Shown one piece after another: positions 8,944 through 17,024 of a stretch of 64,000 nt of DNA; position 1 is the stretch's first letter; each line of letters starts with the position of its first letter. The translations under genes and the position numbers were made by a program. The notes under the pieces are model-generated. The model saw only the letters and a program-made list of their open reading frames with translations, ran no database searches and had not been told where the DNA came from. Source of the DNA: Anaerolineaceae bacterium (GTDB lineage Bacteria > Chloroflexota > Anaerolineae > Aggregatilineales > Phototrophicaceae); assembly GCA_002702065.1 (NCBI GenBank), contig NZXX01000001.1, positions 2,480,001 to 2,544,000 on the forward strand, given 5' to 3'.

Positions 8944-10407
8944 ATGATTGAGCGATTTAGAAACTCCTCGGCCTTTACCAGATTCTGGGATATAGCAGGT
9001 GGCGCGAGCATCCGCGTCAAAGTGCTCGGCATCGTCATTGGTGTGATCCTGCTGCTCAGCCTGTTTGTAACCCTCCAGATGCGCCATGTCTTTTTTGAAA
9101 CCCTGCACCATGACCTCGAAACACAGGCCATCGCCCTCACCCTGCACATGGCCGATACCGTCAATGTGGCGCTGACCGAAGAGAATGCCAGCCTGCTTTC
9201 GCTGGTACTTGCCGAATTACAAACCCACTACTCGAACGACAGCCACAATACAAAGGTTGCCTACATCGTGGTTTTTGACCTCAACGGGGCCGTGGTCGCC
9301 AGCACGCTGCCGGCAGACAATATGCCAGACGCGTTGTTACCGCGCAACCTGGATGTGCCTGCTGCGAACCTGCATCACCGCGTCACCCGCCTGACCGTTG
9401 ATCAGCATGCGATTCTGGATGTCGCGACCACCCTGCCATCCAATCGGGGGATCGTCCGGCTGGGTTTGTCCGAAGACCGTATCAATCAGGCCGTCACAGA
9501 CATCACCCTGCAATTTGTCTCAATTACCCTGTTGATGATCGCCGTCGGTTTCGCAGCGGCATTTTTTCTGACCTGGATCCTCACGCGCCCCATCACCAGC
9601 CTGGTTGCTGCCACACGGGCCGTGTCGCAGGGCGATTTCAGCCGGCGGGTGCCACGCTGGGCCAATGACGAAATCGGAGAGCTGGCCTCGGCGTTCAACG
9701 AAATGACCGAGTCGCTGGCCCAGGCAGAGCAGGAGCGCACCGAGCGTGATGCGCTGCGCGCCCGCTATGTCAGCGGCGTGATCATCGCACAGGAAGAAGA
9801 ACGAAAGCGCATTGCCCGCGAACTGCACGACAGCACCGGCCAATCGCTAACGTCGCTGCTGGTTGGGCTTCAGAACCTGAAGTCAGAAACGGAAGCCACC
9901 CCTATTCTGCATGACATCGAATCGCTGCAACAAACAGTGACCGCATCAATTGACGAGGTCCGCAATCTGGCGCGTCAGCTTCGCCCCAGTGCCCTCGACG
10001 ATCTCGGCCTGTTGAGCGCGTTGAATCACCTGATCGAAGAGTATCAGAAGCGCAATCAGATTGCCGTCGATTTTGCAGCCAACGGGCTGACCGAACGGTT
10101 GCCAGTCGAACTGGAAACCACCATTTACCGCATCATTCAGGAAGCACTGACGAATGTCGCCCGCCATGCCCGTGCCGACCAGGTCAGCGTACTGATCGAC
10201 AAACGACGCGATACTATCCGCCTGATCGTTGAAGATAACGGAATTGGCATGGACGCTGACAGTCAGAAAACGAACCATCTCGGCTTGCAGGGCATTCATG
10301 AACGCGCAGCCTTGTTTGGGGGAACCCTCACCATCGAATCGCAGCCCGGACAGGGCACGAGCCTGTTTATCATCATTCCTTATCCCGCACCGGAGGCAAA
10401 CCCATGA
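8944..10407 (+). CDS. NarL/DegS-type sensor histidine kinase
   Basis: The ATG at 8944 is preferred over an in-frame TTG at 8932, giving about 487 residues. Layout: membrane helix 1 (about 23-46), an extracytoplasmic sensor region of about 135 residues with no recognised ligand motif, membrane helix 2 (about 183-207), a HAMP linker (about 207-258), a HisKA_3 dimerisation domain with the phospho-acceptor in ARELHDSTGQS (His295), and a HATPase domain with an N-box (QEALTNVARHA) and a G-box (DNGIGM). It autophosphorylates and passes phosphate to the LuxR-type regulator whose start overlaps its stop. The signal is unknown. Confidence 0.93.
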   Translation: MIERFRNSSAFTRFWDIAGGASIRVKVLGIVIGVILLLSLFVTLQMRHVFFETLHHDLETQAIALTLHMADTVNVALTEENASLLSLVLAELQTHYSNDSHNTKVAYIVVFDLNGAVVASTLPADNMPDALLPRNLDVPAANLHHRVTRLTVDQHAILDVATTLPSNRGIVRLGLSEDRINQAVTDITLQFVSITLLMIAVGFAAAFFLTWILTRPITSLVAATRAVSQGDFSRRVPRWANDEIGELASAFNEMTESLAQAEQERTERDALRARYVSGVIIAQEEERKRIARELHDSTGQSLTSLLVGLQNLKSETEATPILHDIESLQQTVTASIDEVRNLARQLRPSALDDLGLLSALNHLIEEYQKRNQIAVDFAANGLTERLPVELETTIYRIIQEALTNVARHARADQVSVLIDKRRDTIRLIVEDNGIGMDADSQKTNHLGLQGIHERAALFGGTLTIESQPGQGTSLFIIIPYPAPEANP

Positions 10408-11063
10408 CCACACGCATATTTCTCGCAGATGATCATGCCGTTCTGCGTGCAGGGTTGCGTCTGCTCATCGAAAATCAGCCCGACCTGACCGTAATTGGCG
10501 AAGCGGATGACGGCTCGGAAACACTCGCGCAGGCACGCCAGCTCAAACCAGACCTTATCCTGCTCGATATTAACATGCCCGGTCTGGACGGATTGGCCGC
10601 GCTGCCGCTTCTCCGCAAGGATGTTCCCGAAGCCCGTGTCCTGATCCTGACCATGCACGATGACGCCAGCTATTTGCAGGAAGCGCTACGCGCCGGGGCA
10701 TCCGGTTATGTCCTCAAAAAAGCGGTGGACAGTGAACTGCTGATGGCAATCCGGGCGGTGATGCGCGGCGAAACCTATGTGCATTCCGCCATGACCAACA
10801 AACTGCTTCAGACGATCATTCCGGACTCCGCCATACCTGCCGATGACAGCAATCCCTGGCAGACGTTGTCCGAACGTGAACACGACGTCTTGCGGCTGGT
10901 GGCGCTTGGCTATACCAATGCCGAAGTTGCCGAGGCCCTTTACCTCAGCGTCAAAACCGTCGAAACGTACCGCGCCAGAGGCATGGAAAAACTCGATCTG
11001 CAAACGCGTGCCCAGCTGGTCAAGTCCGCCCTCAAACACAACATTCTGGATGATTCCACGTAG
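10404..11063 (+). CDS. NarL/FixJ-family response regulator
   Basis: The 219-residue protein has a receiver domain (1-125) with acidic pocket residues near D9-D10 and the phospho-acceptor Asp55 in LLDINMPG. The switch lysine is in the VLKKAV segment. A C-terminal LuxR-type helix-turn-helix (about 150-212) contains LSEREHDVLRLVALGYTN, the typical GerE signature. The ATG overlaps the kinase stop (ATGA), so the pair is translationally coupled. It probably binds DNA as a phosphorylated dimer. Targets cannot be read here; the DoxX-like gene downstream is separated from it by a terminator. Confidence 0.95.
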   Translation: MTTRIFLADDHAVLRAGLRLLIENQPDLTVIGEADDGSETLAQARQLKPDLILLDINMPGLDGLAALPLLRKDVPEARVLILTMHDDASYLQEALRAGASGYVLKKAVDSELLMAIRAVMRGETYVHSAMTNKLLQTIIPDSAIPADDSNPWQTLSEREHDVLRLVALGYTNAEVAEALYLSVKTVETYRARGMEKLDLQTRAQLVKSALKHNILDDST

Positions 11064-11104
11064 GGGAAACCCCGACAAGAAACATGCTGCAAACCCTGAC
11101 AATT

Positions 11105-11125
11105 CCCGCAACGGATGCGGGTTTT
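11105..11125 (+). terminator. Rho-independent terminator of the two-component operon
   Basis: CCCGCA (11105-11110) pairs with TGCGGG (11116-11121) around a 5-base loop, followed by TTTT. Confidence 0.7.
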
Positions 11126-11206
11126 GCCTGCTACAGTGCCAGACCAAAATCGCGTAACCTATAGTCATCAAGGTAAACGAAACGCAATCAATCAGGAGGC
11201 ACTGAA

Positions 11207-11800
11207 ATGGCAGTCACACTGAAAAATCGGGTCATCGAAGAACCGGGTATCGTCAAAGATCTGTTCAACAATCCGCGCTATGCCATCATCTGGCTGGTGG
11301 TCCGGGTTTGGCTCGGCTGGCAGTGGATCGAAGCGGCCAGTCACAAGATCGGCAACCCGGCCTGGACAGAAACCGGTGACGCGCTGAAGGGTTACTGGAC
11401 GAACGCAGTCGTTGTCCCGGAATCGGGTCGTGCAGCCATTTCCTTTGACTGGTATCGGAGCTTTATTCAGGGCATGCTCGACGCCGAAGCCTACACCTGG
11501 TTCGCCAAGGTCGTTGCTTACGGTGAACTGCTGATCGGTATCGCGCTGATTGTGGGTATGTTCGTCGGTATCGCTGCCTTCTTCGGTGGGTTCATGAACT
11601 GGAACTTCATGATGGCCGGTTCCGCCAGCACCAACCCGCTTCTATTCGTCGCGGCGGTCGCGCTCATTCTGGCCTGGAAGGTCGCTGGCTACATCGGTGC
11701 GGATTACTTCCTGCTGTCCGCGCTGGGGACCCCCTGGGGCCGCAAGAAAGTGCAGCCTCAAGCCATACCCGTCCTCAGTCGAGAGCCAGCAGGCGACTGA
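11207..11800 (+). CDS. DoxX/DoxD-like membrane protein
   Basis: The 197-residue protein begins at an ATG with a strong AGGAGG ribosome binding site. It has four hydrophobic helices (about 25-43, 100-120, 122-140 and 145-165) with the WLGWQWIEA segment and GxxE-type polar residues typical of the DoxX family, which includes the small subunit of thiosulfate:quinone oxidoreductase. Many DoxX proteins act in quinone-linked or redox-stress functions, and the specific role here is unknown. It is a single gene, with terminators on both sides. Confidence 0.82.
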   Translation: MAVTLKNRVIEEPGIVKDLFNNPRYAIIWLVVRVWLGWQWIEAASHKIGNPAWTETGDALKGYWTNAVVVPESGRAAISFDWYRSFIQGMLDAEAYTWFAKVVAYGELLIGIALIVGMFVGIAAFFGGFMNWNFMMAGSASTNPLLFVAAVALILAWKVAGYIGADYFLLSALGTPWGRKKVQPQAIPVLSREPAGD

Positions 11801-11819
11801 CCCAACAAATTGAACAGCA

Positions 11820-12902
11820 TTAAACCAGGTCGTGAGAATTCTCACGGCCTTTTTGTTGCTTTGGCGTCGCCATCCACACCAGCCCAAACCCCACCAGAAT
11901 AATCAGCAGCATGATGAGCAGGGAAATCAGCTTAAAAGAGCGGCTTTCCAGCACCAGAGTCAGGCTGCCAAAAAATGTACAGAAGACGTAATAGCCCAAT
12001 ACGATCTGGCGCTGGCTGAAGCCCAGATCAAGCAGCCGGTGATGGATATGTCCGCGATCCCCTTTGAAGGGACTGCGCCCGGTCATCAGGCGATTGATAA
12101 TCTGCCACGCCGTGTCCATAATCGGCAGCGCCATCACCATCAGCACCGTCGCCATCTTGGCCCCGCCAATAATGCTGAGGCAGGCGATGATATAGCCCAG
12201 CAGCATCGCCCCGCCCCCAGCGAAGATGCGCGCCGGATAAAAGTTGTACAGCAAAAACCCCAGCGTACTCCCCATCAATGCCAGTGGCAGCAGGCTAACG
12301 CTTTTCTGTGGTGGCACCAGCACAAACGCACTGTTGATAAACAGCACAACCGCCACAATGAACACCACACCGGACGACAACCCGTCCAGGCCATCCAGCC
12401 AGTTGACGGTGTTAATCATGCCCAGAATCCAGAACAGCGTCAGGCCGACCGTAAACGCGAATGGCCAGGTGCTGGTCACGTCACCGGTCAGGGGGTTGTT
12501 AAAGCCTTCGATGAATATCTCGAAGTGAACCGCCACCGCCGCCGCCACAAACTGGGCCGCCAGCAATGGCAGCGGGCGCAGCTCGATCCAGTCATCCACC
12601 ACGCCCACGACAAACATAATGCAGCTGCCCAGCAGCAGACCAATAAGCCGGTTGGGTTCGTTCGGGTCAAAGCGTGGCACATCCAGTAACTGCGCCAGCA
12701 GCACAGTCAGCACAAAACTGACAAATAATGTCCCGCCACCGAGTTTCGATAAACTGCGGGCATCCCCTTCGTTTACGCGGCGTGGTGTCACGCGTGTCAC
12801 AATCCCCAGCCGCACGCCCATGCGGATCATCAGCGGAGTTATCAGCAGCGACAGGCCAAGCGCCAGAAAAAAGGTAATCGCAAATGCACTTAGTTCCACC
12901 AT
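11820..12902 (-). CDS. WecA/TagO/MraY-family sugar-phosphate transferase
   Basis: This polytopic membrane protein (360 residues from the ATG at 12902; an in-frame GTG at 12935 would add 11) carries the family signatures: VVDDWIELRP on the first cytoplasmic loop, NTVNWLDGLDGLSSG with catalytic aspartates, and GDRGHIHHRLLDLG near the C-terminus. The HIHHRL motif places it with the WecA/TagO/Rgy group, which moves N-acetylhexosamine-1-phosphate onto undecaprenyl phosphate to start cell-surface polysaccharide or wall-polymer synthesis. The exact sugar is not shown. About ten membrane helices are visible. Its last codons lie within a terminator that serves the convergent gene. Confidence 0.92.
   Translation of the reverse strand: MVELSAFAITFFLALGLSLLITPLMIRMGVRLGIVTRVTPRRVNEGDARSLSKLGGGTLFVSFVLTVLLAQLLDVPRFDPNEPNRLIGLLLGSCIMFVVGVVDDWIELRPLPLLAAQFVAAAVAVHFEIFIEGFNNPLTGDVTSTWPFAFTVGLTLFWILGMINTVNWLDGLDGLSSGVVFIVAVVLFINSAFVLVPPQKSVSLLPLALMGSTLGFLLYNFYPARIFAGGGAMLLGYIIACLSIIGGAKMATVLMVMALPIMDTAWQIINRLMTGRSPFKGDRGHIHHRLLDLGFSQRQIVLGYYVFCTFFGSLTLVLESRSFKLISLLIMLLIILVGFGLVWMATPKQQKGRENSHDLV
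11827..11854 (+). terminator. Terminator of the DoxX-like gene, inside the convergent gene's 3' end
   Basis: A near-perfect palindrome (11827-11838 with 11839-11850, one G-T pair, centred on GAATTC) is followed by TTTT. It overlaps the last codons of the WecA-like gene on the minus strand. Confidence 0.75.
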
Positions 12903-13027
12903 GTACAGCCACCGCCCCTTGTATACCGAATGCACAAGTATACCGGGTGACGCCCATTTATGGGATTGAAAAACGTGCGCGTGTGATGTCTCATTAGGGT
13001 TCTTGTTCGGGAGAAAGGCATAACTCG

Positions 13028-13621
13028 ATGGTGCTGCGGTTTCTTCTGCGTGGCGGTATCTACATTCTGTTTCTTGTAAGCGTGATCGTGGGTTGGCTGC
13101 TGCGCCGCCGCAGCCAGAAGAACAAACCCGATTCAGTCAGGCCGGTTATCATTCCGGAGCAGCCGTCCGAAGCGCTCCAGCATAGACAGTGGCAGGTGCG
13201 GCTTCAGGCCGTGCAAAATCTCGCACAACAGCCGCTTCAGACAGCGTTACCGGCGCTCCTGACTGCGCTATGCGACCCCGACAGCGACGTGCGGGAAGCA
13301 GCCATTCACATCGTTAGTGGTTATGGTCAAGCCGCTGTCGTGCCCTTGCTGAACCTACTCGAAACCGGAACACGCGACGCGCGCGAAGCCGCTGCGCAAG
13401 CCCTGCGAGAAATTGCCGATCCATCCGCCATCCCCGGCCTGACTGCCGCATTGCACGATGAAAGCGCCTGGGTTCGGCAGCAGGCTGCTCGTGCGTTGGG
13501 CGTCATCCAGCAGGATGAAGCCGCCGAAGCGCTGTCGCAGGCCCTGGAAATGGAACAGGACGCCGACGTAAAGCATGTCATCCAGGCGTCATTGAGCCAG
13601 ATGAGTAACACACATTCATAA
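13028..13621 (+). CDS. Membrane-anchored HEAT-repeat protein
   Basis: The 197-residue protein has an N-terminal membrane helix (about 5-24, followed by RRRSQKNK), a short linker and about four HEAT/PBS-lyase-type repeats (about 50-190) in which A-LR-IAD and VR-QAA-ALG patterns recur about every 30 residues. Such domains usually bind other proteins. The positive residues after the helix predict that the repeats face the cytoplasm. AGAAAGG lies about 9 bases before the ATG. No enzymatic residues are visible, and the partner is unknown. Confidence 0.8.
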   Translation: MVLRFLLRGGIYILFLVSVIVGWLLRRRSQKNKPDSVRPVIIPEQPSEALQHRQWQVRLQAVQNLAQQPLQTALPALLTALCDPDSDVREAAIHIVSGYGQAAVVPLLNLLETGTRDAREAAAQALREIADPSAIPGLTAALHDESAWVRQQAARALGVIQQDEAAEALSQALEMEQDADVKHVIQASLSQMSNTHS

Positions 13622-13646
13622 AAACAGGGGAGTTCAACCTCCCCTG
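13620..13646 (-). terminator. Terminator of gnd
   Basis: An 8-bp perfect stem (CAGGGGAG at 13625-13632 with CTCCCCTG at 13639-13646) is followed on the minus strand by a T-run. It may also stop plus-strand reads from the HEAT gene. Confidence 0.8.
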
Positions 13647-13663
13647 CTCGTTTCACATAATTA

Positions 13664-15118
13664 TCAGGCTTTGTAGCTGCTGGCCGTGACGGCCCCGCCA
13701 TGCCCGGTCCAGTCGGTATGGAAATACTCACCGCGCGGTTTATCGACGCGCTCATAGGTGTGCGCGCCAAAGTAGTCACGCTGGGCTTGCAGCAGATTGG
13801 CCGGTAATTGTTCGTGCCGGTAGCCATCGTAAAAAGCCAGCGCACTGGACATCGCCGGAACCGGGATACCCGCTTCGACAGCTTTCGCAACCACCCGGCG
13901 CCATGCACCCTGCGCCGCATCCACCAGATCACGGAAGTAGTCATCCAGCAGCAGATTGACCAGCTCCGGGTTTTTCTCGTAGGCAGCCGTAATCTTGTCC
14001 AGGAATACGGAGCGAATAATGCAGCCCTCACGCCACATCAAGGCGACACCGCCATAATTCAGGTCCCAGCCGTACTGCATATCGGCGGCACGCATGAGCA
14101 TGTAGCCCTGCGTGTACGACACGATCTTGGAGGCGTACAACGCGTTAGCGATGTCATCCAGAAACGAGTCGTCCGCTTCTATTCTGGATTCCGGCCCAGA
14201 CAGAATTTTCGATGCAGCCACGCGTTCGTCCTTCAGCGCCGATAAAAACCGGGAGAATACGGCTTCACCGATCAGCGTCAGGGGAATACCTTCTTCAAGC
14301 GAGGTGGATACCGTCCACTTGCCCGTGCCTTTTTGCCCGGCGCTGTCAAGGATTTTCTCGACCATCGGTTCGCCATCTTCGGCATCCCGGTAGGCCAGAA
14401 TGTTCCCTGTGATTTCGATCAGGTATGAGTCCAGCGGGCCACGATTCCATGCTTTGAACACTTCGCTCATCGCTTCATGGCTCATGCCTAACCCGACTTT
14501 CATCAGGTGGAAGGCCTCGCAGATCAACTGCATATCACCGTACTCGATGCCATTATGCACCATCTTGACGAAGTGCCCGGCACCGTTCTTGCCTACCCAG
14601 TCGCAGCACGGCGTCCCATCAGCGACTTTCGCCGCGATCGACTGAAAAATGGGTTTCAGATGCGGCCAGGCGTCGGGTGAACCACCCGGCATAATGGACG
14701 GGCCGTGCCGCGCCCCTTCTTCACCGCCCGATACGCCGACCCCGGCAAACAGCAGTCCTTTGCCTTCCAGGTATTCTGTCCGGCGGGCCGTGTCATGATA
14801 GTTGGAGTTGCCACCATCAATGATGATATCGCCCTTATCCAGATGCGGAATCAACTGTTCGATTACGGCGTCAACCGGCTTGCCCGCCTGCACCATAATC
14901 ATGACCCGGCGCGGCGACTTGAGCGTACCAACCAGTTCTTCAACCGAGTGCGTGCCGATGATGGTGCTGCCCTTAGCCTCACCATTGATGAAATCATCCA
15001 CTTTGGAGGTGGTACGATTATAAACCGCCACCACAAAGCCGTGATCGTTCATATTAAGGACAAGGTTCTGTCCCATCACGGCCAGGCCAATGAGGCCGAT
15101 GTCGGCTTTTTCAGTCAT
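13664..15118 (-). CDS. gnd: 6-phosphogluconate dehydrogenase, decarboxylating
   Basis: The 484-residue protein is the usual length for the long form. It has the N-terminal Rossmann motif IGLAVMGQNL, an NRTTSKV segment expected for NADP binding, the substrate motif DGGNSNYHDT, the catalytic KMVHNGIEYGDMQ segment (Lys and Glu) and a C-terminal helical domain with a phosphate-binding arginine. It oxidises 6-phosphogluconate to ribulose 5-phosphate and CO2 in the pentose phosphate pathway. AGGGAG lies 6 bases before the ATG. It is downstream of the sugar epimerase gene on the same strand (54-base gap), so both may share a transcript. Confidence 0.97.
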   Translation of the reverse strand: MTEKADIGLIGLAVMGQNLVLNMNDHGFVVAVYNRTTSKVDDFINGEAKGSTIIGTHSVEELVGTLKSPRRVMIMVQAGKPVDAVIEQLIPHLDKGDIIIDGGNSNYHDTARRTEYLEGKGLLFAGVGVSGGEEGARHGPSIMPGGSPDAWPHLKPIFQSIAAKVADGTPCCDWVGKNGAGHFVKMVHNGIEYGDMQLICEAFHLMKVGLGMSHEAMSEVFKAWNRGPLDSYLIEITGNILAYRDAEDGEPMVEKILDSAGQKGTGKWTVSTSLEEGIPLTLIGEAVFSRFLSALKDERVAASKILSGPESRIEADDSFLDDIANALYASKIVSYTQGYMLMRAADMQYGWDLNYGGVALMWREGCIIRSVFLDKITAAYEKNPELVNLLLDDYFRDLVDAAQGAWRRVVAKAVEAGIPVPAMSSALAFYDGYRHEQLPANLLQAQRDYFGAHTYERVDKPRGEYFHTDWTGHGGAVTASSYKA

Positions 15119-15172
15119 GTCTTACTCCCTTGTTGTTTAGAATATGCATCATTGTGTTTGAAGCGCCGGTTT

Positions 15173-16021
15173 TCAATCCAGGCCATGCGCAGCGGCACCA
15201 GCCTTGAGGAAGGCCAGCCCTTGCGTCGACAATACTTCCGGGCCTTCGTTCGGTGGCCGCCACAAACAGGTTGCTGCTGCCAGATCAGGGTTGATGGCGG
15301 CAAAGGATTCCAGCACCAGCCGCCCCTTAAAACCGGCATCGGCCAGCCCGCGCCAGACATCATCCCAGATCACCGTACCCGTACCGACCAATCCCCGATG
15401 GCTCTCGCTCATATGAATAAGATCGAGTACGTCCGCCGTATTCACCAGCGGCTGGTAAAAACCTTCTTCCTCAATATTCATATGATAGGTATCGGCGTGC
15501 AGCTTCAGATTGTCTGCTCCCACCGCCAGAATCGCCTCGCGGCCATCCGCCAGCGTATTATACATATAAGTTTCATAGCGATTGCAGCATTCCAGCGCCA
15601 GCGTGATGCCGCGTCGTTTCGCATCGGCGGCCAGTTCTTTCAGACAATCCACGACTGTCTGCCGTTCCTGTGCAGTCGGTGCGGCACCCGTGAGCGTACC
15701 CAGCGAATAGGCGATGCAGCCGCCGAGATAATCACTGCCCAACTGCTCCATCTTGTCAAACACAGCCGTCAGAAACGTCACCGCTTTTTCGGGTTCGTGG
15801 GGCATGTGGGCGTCCTTCGGCAGCACCAGCGACACCACCGCACCAATCCCGGCGGACTTCAACGCCGCCCGATGGCTGGCCGCGTCAAATTCATGCGGCT
15901 TGAGCATGGGTATCTCGATAAAGTCAAAGCCCGCTTTACCGGCGGACGCGATCGCATGGTTGCCATTCTCCGTGTTCCAGTCGCCAATCCAGACAAATGC
16001 ATGTGCGCCAAACGTCGTCAT
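15173..16021 (-). CDS. Sugar epimerase of the D-tagatose/psicose 3-epimerase type (TIM barrel)
   Basis: The ATG at 16021 follows AGGAG with 5-base spacing; a GTG 15 bases upstream would include the ribosome binding site. The 282-residue product is an AP-endonuclease-2-like TIM barrel. The metal ligands of the D-tagatose 3-epimerase group can be placed: Glu in LALECCNRYE, Asp/His in LHADTYHMNIEE, His in HMSESHRG and Glu in VLESFAAI. Members interconvert ketohexoses at C3 using Mn or Mg; the natural substrate here is not determined. It lies upstream of gnd and is divergent from a lactonase-like gene, suggesting a sugar or sugar-acid pathway. Confidence 0.87.
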   Translation of the reverse strand: MTTFGAHAFVWIGDWNTENGNHAIASAGKAGFDFIEIPMLKPHEFDAASHRAALKSAGIGAVVSLVLPKDAHMPHEPEKAVTFLTAVFDKMEQLGSDYLGGCIAYSLGTLTGAAPTAQERQTVVDCLKELAADAKRRGITLALECCNRYETYMYNTLADGREAILAVGADNLKLHADTYHMNIEEEGFYQPLVNTADVLDLIHMSESHRGLVGTGTVIWDDVWRGLADAGFKGRLVLESFAAINPDLAAATCLWRPPNEGPEVLSTQGLAFLKAGAAAHGLD

Positions 16022-16147
16022 ATGTACTCCTGACACTTGATCAACCGTTCACAGTGCCCCTGATTGTATAGTGGCACGGTGCACCCCGCTACCATCCGCT
16101 ATAATGGTATGCAAACTGCGCTTGTACAACGTTTGTTTGAGGTGAAA

Positions 16148-16978
16148 ATGTTTAAGATTGACACGCACCAACATGCCTGGAACCTATCCGAAGTTGAATA
16201 TGGCTGGCTCAAGCCAGAATATACCGCGTTTTATGGCAACTTCACGCCGGACCTGCTGGGACCACAGGTCAAGGCAGCAGGTGTTGACTACACGGTGATG
16301 GTGCAAGCGGCCAATTCCTATGAAGACACAGCTTCGATGCTGCTGCATGCCAGCTACAATGACTGGATTGCAGGGGTTGTCGGCTGGGTCAACTTGCTCG
16401 ACCCGCAGGAAGCCGGCAAGCGGCTGGACATGTATAGCAAGGGGCCCTATTTCAAGGGGATGCGCCATCTCATCCACGACGAACCCGATCCCGATTGGGT
16501 CATTCAGCCAATCGTGATCGAATCGCTCAAAATCCTCGCCGGGCACAATCTGCCGTTTGATGTCGTCGCGGTCTACCCCAACCACATCAAACACGTGCCC
16601 ACACTGGCAGAAAAAGTGCCGAATCTGCGCATGGTCATTGATCATCTGGGCAAGCCGCCAATCGGCAAAGATGATACCGTCTGGTTCGATCAGATGAAGG
16701 CGGCTGCGCAATCACCCAACGTGTATGCCAAATTGTCCGGCCAGTTCGACAACCCGGCGTGGTCCGTCAGTGATATTCAGCCCTATGCGGATCATGTCCT
16801 GGAACAATTCGGCGCAGACCGCGTGTTGTTCGGCAGCGACTGGCCGGTGGCGCTGATGGGCGGCACTTACGCGTCCGTGTGGGCCAACACCCAGGCCCTG
16901 ATCGCCAACTGCACGCCAGCAGAAAAAGAGGCGATCCTCGGTGGAACAGCCATCCGGTTTTATGATCTGAAGGTTTAG
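16148..16978 (+). CDS. Amidohydrolase-2 / sugar lactonase-like TIM-barrel hydrolase
   Basis: Start at ATG 16148, preceded by GAGGTG; the open frame extends upstream without a better site. The 276-residue protein opens with MFKIDTHQHAWNL, the metal-binding His-x-His of the amidohydrolase-2 family. It also has a central barrel His (VIDHLGKP) and a late Asp in VLFGSDWPV. This pattern matches COG3618 lactonases such as L-fucono- and L-rhamnonolactonase. It probably opens a sugar lactone to the acid in an oxidative sugar pathway. It is divergent from the epimerase-gnd pair with 126 bases between the starts, including a TATAAT at 16100-16105 that may be its -10 box. Confidence 0.85.
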   Translation: MFKIDTHQHAWNLSEVEYGWLKPEYTAFYGNFTPDLLGPQVKAAGVDYTVMVQAANSYEDTASMLLHASYNDWIAGVVGWVNLLDPQEAGKRLDMYSKGPYFKGMRHLIHDEPDPDWVIQPIVIESLKILAGHNLPFDVVAVYPNHIKHVPTLAEKVPNLRMVIDHLGKPPIGKDDTVWFDQMKAAAQSPNVYAKLSGQFDNPAWSVSDIQPYADHVLEQFGADRVLFGSDWPVALMGGTYASVWANTQALIANCTPAEKEAILGGTAIRFYDLKV

Positions 16979-16990
16979 GCCAGCACCAGC

Positions 16991-17024
16991 CAGGGCGCAG
17001 AAGTTTACTGCGCCCTGATTATTT
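16991..17024 (+). terminator. Rho-independent terminator
   Basis: A perfect 10-bp stem (16991-17000 with 17008-17017) with a 7-base loop is followed by GATTATTTT. It lies between the lactonase-like gene and the convergent oxidoreductase. Confidence 0.8.

Noticed and set aside
14705..16033. Long plus-strand ORF (442 aa) opposite gnd and the epimerase
   Set aside because: It is antisense to two well-supported genes, has no recognisable domain and spans their intergenic gap; it is a shadow ORF from GC-rich codon use.
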